A DNA stretch of 64,000 nt from Methylosinus sp. Sm6 (GTDB lineage Bacteria > Pseudomonadota > Alphaproteobacteria > Rhizobiales > Beijerinckiaceae). Numbering within the stretch: position 1 is the stretch's first letter; each line of letters begins with the position of its first letter. The notes beneath the pieces were generated by a model, which did no database searches, had not been told where the DNA came from, and worked only from the letters and a program-made list of their open reading frames with translations. Shown here piece by piece: positions 61,789 to 64,000 of this stretch. The position numbers were made by a program, and so were the translations under genes. Location: the NCBI RefSeq assembly GCF_019802345.1, contig NZ_JAINDZ010000007.1, positions 1 through 64,000 on the forward strand, written 5' to 3'.

Positions 61789-61860
61789 CTGGCGCGTCCC
61801 TCATAGATGGCGGTCGATCTTGCGCAATTCTCGAAATCGAAGCGGAGACGCTTCTGAAGA

Positions 61861-62571
61861 TCAGGCAGGAGACACGACGCGCTCCTCCGCCGCCGCCTGC
61901 TCCGCCGCTTCGATCGCCGCCATCGTGCCGACATGCAGCCATTTGCCGTCGAGCGGCGCGCCATAAAGGCGCTCCTGCTCCGCCGCGCGGAAGAAATAGG
62001 GCGCGAGCGGGAACACATCGGCCGTGACGTCGGCGAAGAGCTGCGGCTTCAAGATGCCGATTCCCGCATAGACGTATTCGGCCGTCTCTGCGGCGCCGCG
62101 CCGCGTCAGCCGCCCGTCCGCGTCGCGATGGAAATCGCCGGTCCAGTCGACGCCGACGCTGCCCTCGCGCGGCGCGAGCAGGAGCGCGATGTCCATCTTG
62201 TCGCCGTCCCAGAGCGAGGCGAGGCGAATGAGATTATCCGCGCGCGCGCCGATCCAGAAGGCGTCGGTGTTGCAGATGAAAAACGGTTTTTCGCCGATCA
62301 GCGGCAAAACCTTCTTGATCCCGCCGCCCTGATCCAGCAGCAGCTCGCGCTCGTTCGACATCACGATGCGCGGCGCCGAGCGGCCGCGCAGATGATCCTC
62401 GATCTGATCGGCGAGGTGATGGACGTTGACGATCGCCGTCGCGACGCCCGCTTCCGCAAAAGCGTCGAGCGCGCGGTCGAGCAGGCTGCGGCCGGCGACC
62501 CGCACCAGCGGCTTCGGAATCGAATCGGTCAACGGCCGCATGCGCGAGCCGCGCCCGGCGGCGAACACCAT
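61861..62571 (-). CDS. murU: MurU-like sugar-phosphate nucleotidyltransferase
   Basis: This 236-residue enzyme has the nucleotidyltransferase signature VFAAGRGSRMRPLTDSIPKP at its start. The metal-site ICNTDAFW and the HLADQIEDHL, LLDQGGGIKK and GIGILKPQLF segments are typical of MurU/GlmU-N-type enzymes. It lies eight bases after the TsaE-phosphotransferase gene. This AmgK-MurU pairing is known from peptidoglycan recycling, where AmgK phosphorylates N-acetylmuramic acid and MurU makes UDP-MurNAc. The frame is open further upstream, but that part overlaps the previous gene in another frame. Confidence 0.85.
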   Translation of the reverse strand: MVFAAGRGSRMRPLTDSIPKPLVRVAGRSLLDRALDAFAEAGVATAIVNVHHLADQIEDHLRGRSAPRIVMSNERELLLDQGGGIKKVLPLIGEKPFFICNTDAFWIGARADNLIRLASLWDGDKMDIALLLAPREGSVGVDWTGDFHRDADGRLTRRGAAETAEYVYAGIGILKPQLFADVTADVFPLAPYFFRAAEQERLYGAPLDGKWLHVGTMAAIEAAEQAAAEERVVSPA

Positions 62572-62578
62572 CGCCGTC

Positions 62579-64000
62579 TCAGGAACGGAACAGCGCGGGA
62601 AGGTGGGAGACATACCAGGCCTCGAGATCGGCGAGCGCGGGATGGCGCAGGCCCTTGCGCAGATAGGTTTCCACGCGGGGAAGATGGGCGAGATATTGCG
62701 GCTTGCGGTCGCGCTGATCGAGCCGCGCGAAAATGCCGAGGATCTTCGTCGCCCGCTGCGCGCCGAGAATGGCGTAGGCGCGCGCGAAACCCGCCATGTC
62801 GAAGCCGGGATCGGCCTCGCGCCGCAGGCGCGCGTAATGACCGAGCAGCCGCATCTCCAATTCGTTCGCCACATCTACGCGCGCGTCCTGAGCGAGCGAG
62901 GCGACGTCGTAAGCGGGATGGCCGAGCGCGGCGTCCTGGAAATCGATGACGCCGATGCGCGCCGTCCCGATGCGATCCTCGAGCCAGATGAGATTGGGCG
63001 AGTGATAGTCGCGCAAGGTCCAGGTCGGCGGCGCCATCACGATCTCGATCAACGCCTGCCGCCACAGAATGACGAAGGTCGCCTTGGAGCCCGAGGAGAT
63101 CGCCGATCCGCCGACGCGGCTCGCATACCATTCGACCAGCAGCTCGACCTCGATCAGCAGCGCGTCGAGATCATAGGACGGCATGCGATAGGCGGCGGCG
63201 CCCGGCGTCGGCAGCACGTCGGGCAGATCGCGCGAATGCAGCGTCGCGAGCAGCGCGGCCGCCTCGAGATAGCGATCGGCGATCGGCGCGCCATCGGCGA
63301 TGACGCCGTCGCGGCCCAAATCCTCGAGCAGCACGAAGCCCGCGTTCAAATCGAAGGCGAAGATTTCCGGCGCCGAGATCTTCTGCGCGCGCAGCGCGCC
63401 CGCCATGGCGACGAAAGGCTTCACCGTCTCGGCGAGCTTGGCGATCGCGCTATAAGACTTGCCGTAGCGGATCGGCGGCCCGTCCGGCTTCGCCGGCGAG
63501 ATCATCAATAGCGCGCGCTCGCCGCTCGGCTTGCGCAATGTCTCATAGACGCGCGACGAGGCGTCGCCTTGCAGGAAGGCGCGCTCCGCTTCGCTCCAGC
63601 CGGCGCCGGCGAGAAAGATCTCCAGCGATTTGAACGCGGCGAAGCGCCCCGCGAAAGCGCCGTGAGCGACGATGGCGATGCGTCGCGCGTCCGGCGCGTC
63701 GGGCGAGACGAAAGAAAGATGAATGGCGAGCCGCTCGCCCGAGAACAGGCCGGGCGCGCGCTCGGCCCATTCGACGAGCGCTATTCCCTCCTCGCTCGCC
63801 TCCTCGAAGCCGAGCGCCTCGAGCTCCGCCTCGCCGGAGATCCGGTAGAGATCGGCGTGCAGCAGCCGATAGCCCTCGCCTTCGTAGATCTGCATCAAGG
63901 TGAAGGTCGGGCTCGGCGTCTCCAGCGTCGGATCATCCGCCAGCGTTCGGATGAGCGCCCGCGCGAAAGTGGTCTTGCCGGCGCCGAGATCGCCCGAGAG
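62579..64000 (-). CDS. TsaE-AmgK-like phosphotransferase fusion (5' end outside the window)
   Basis: At least 473 residues are visible and the start lies beyond the window. The N-terminal part is TsaE: Walker A GDLGAGKTTFARALIR near the window edge, TPSPTFTLMQIYEG, and HADLYRISGEAELEALGF. TsaE is the ATPase of tRNA t6A synthesis. After a linker (~150 residues in) an aminoglycoside-phosphotransferase-type kinase follows, with LQGDASSRVYETL, the catalytic TLRDYHSPNLIWL and the metal-binding VIDFQDAALGHPAYDVASL. That kinase resembles AmgK, a MurNAc/GlcNAc anomeric kinase. The fusion is a known arrangement in Rhizobiales. Confidence 0.92.
   Translation of the reverse strand, partial: LSGDLGAGKTTFARALIRTLADDPTLETPSPTFTLMQIYEGEGYRLLHADLYRISGEAELEALGFEEASEEGIALVEWAERAPGLFSGERLAIHLSFVSPDAPDARRIAIVAHGAFAGRFAAFKSLEIFLAGAGWSEAERAFLQGDASSRVYETLRKPSGERALLMISPAKPDGPPIRYGKSYSAIAKLAETVKPFVAMAGALRAQKISAPEIFAFDLNAGFVLLEDLGRDGVIADGAPIADRYLEAAALLATLHSRDLPDVLPTPGAAAYRMPSYDLDALLIEVELLVEWYASRVGGSAISSGSKATFVILWRQALIEIVMAPPTWTLRDYHSPNLIWLEDRIGTARIGVIDFQDAALGHPAYDVASLAQDARVDVANELEMRLLGHYARLRREADPGFDMAGFARAYAILGAQRATKILGIFARLDQRDRKPQYLAHLPRVETYLRKGLRHPALADLEAWYVSHLPALFRS

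Overview
This window looks like chromosome from an alphaproteobacterial methylotroph, most probably a type II methanotroph of the Methylosinus/Methylocystis kind. The reasons are the high G+C coding DNA, a complete calcium-type methanol dehydrogenase cluster (mxa), a lanthanide-type cluster (xoxFGJ), tetrahydromethanopterin C1 genes (mtdB and a linked family), a two-piece alphaproteobacterial tmRNA, and Rhizobiales-style genes (sspB-DUF4169, a TsaE-phosphotransferase fusion, DUF2852). No methane monooxygenase lies in the window, so methanotrophy itself is inferred.

Layout. 0.2-3.7 kb: an MFS exporter and two tandem periplasmic binding proteins. 4-13.4 kb: a surface module made of a TPR-GT41 glycosyltransferase, a filamentous-haemagglutinin-type exoprotein (TpsA), its outer-membrane transporter (TpsB), and a complete ExbB-ExbD-TonB energiser. 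13.4-18.5 kb: DUF2852, a FliO-like/ClC fusion, a membrane protein of unknown role, and acetyl-CoA synthetase. 18.8-21 kb: mtdB and an H4MPT-linked gene. 21.1-34.1 kb: a sensor kinase and the regulator mxaB, then the leftward mxa gene set F-J-G-I-R-S-A-C-K-L-D-(H). 34.4-40.3 kb: a secreted protease, tRNA-Val, a TonB-dependent receptor with paired palindromic operator-like sites, an outer-membrane barrel and an aminotransferase.

40.3-49.8 kb is the most unusual part. A leftward string encodes a quinoprotein-relay metallo-hydrolase, KaiC, two KaiB proteins, a PAS histidine kinase and a quinoprotein-associated SoxYZ-like carrier. It diverges from xoxF-xoxG-xoxJ and a PQQ-associated CXXCW-motif gene. 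A KaiBC timing or stress module is therefore embedded among genes that service PQQ methanol dehydrogenases.

49.9-64 kb: a 1063-residue RTX protein built from four ~204-residue modules, an HdeD-like protein, an OmpW protein behind an FNR/FixK-type site, a stand-alone DGQHR (DndB-like) protein, sspB directly downstream of a permuted tmRNA gene, a ComEA-like HhH protein, pth-rplY, an epimerase, and a MurU-like nucleotidyltransferase next to a TsaE-phosphotransferase fusion that runs off the window edge.

Together the central genes describe periplasmic methanol oxidation by two alternative PQQ enzymes (MxaF with Asp-Tyr-Ala, XoxF with Asp-Tyr-Asp at the metal site), their cytochromes and maturation factors, and transfer of the formaldehyde carbon through H4MPT. 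Start codons were chosen by ribosome binding site, signal peptide or overlap with the previous gene. All family names come from reading the sequence; no database search was run.
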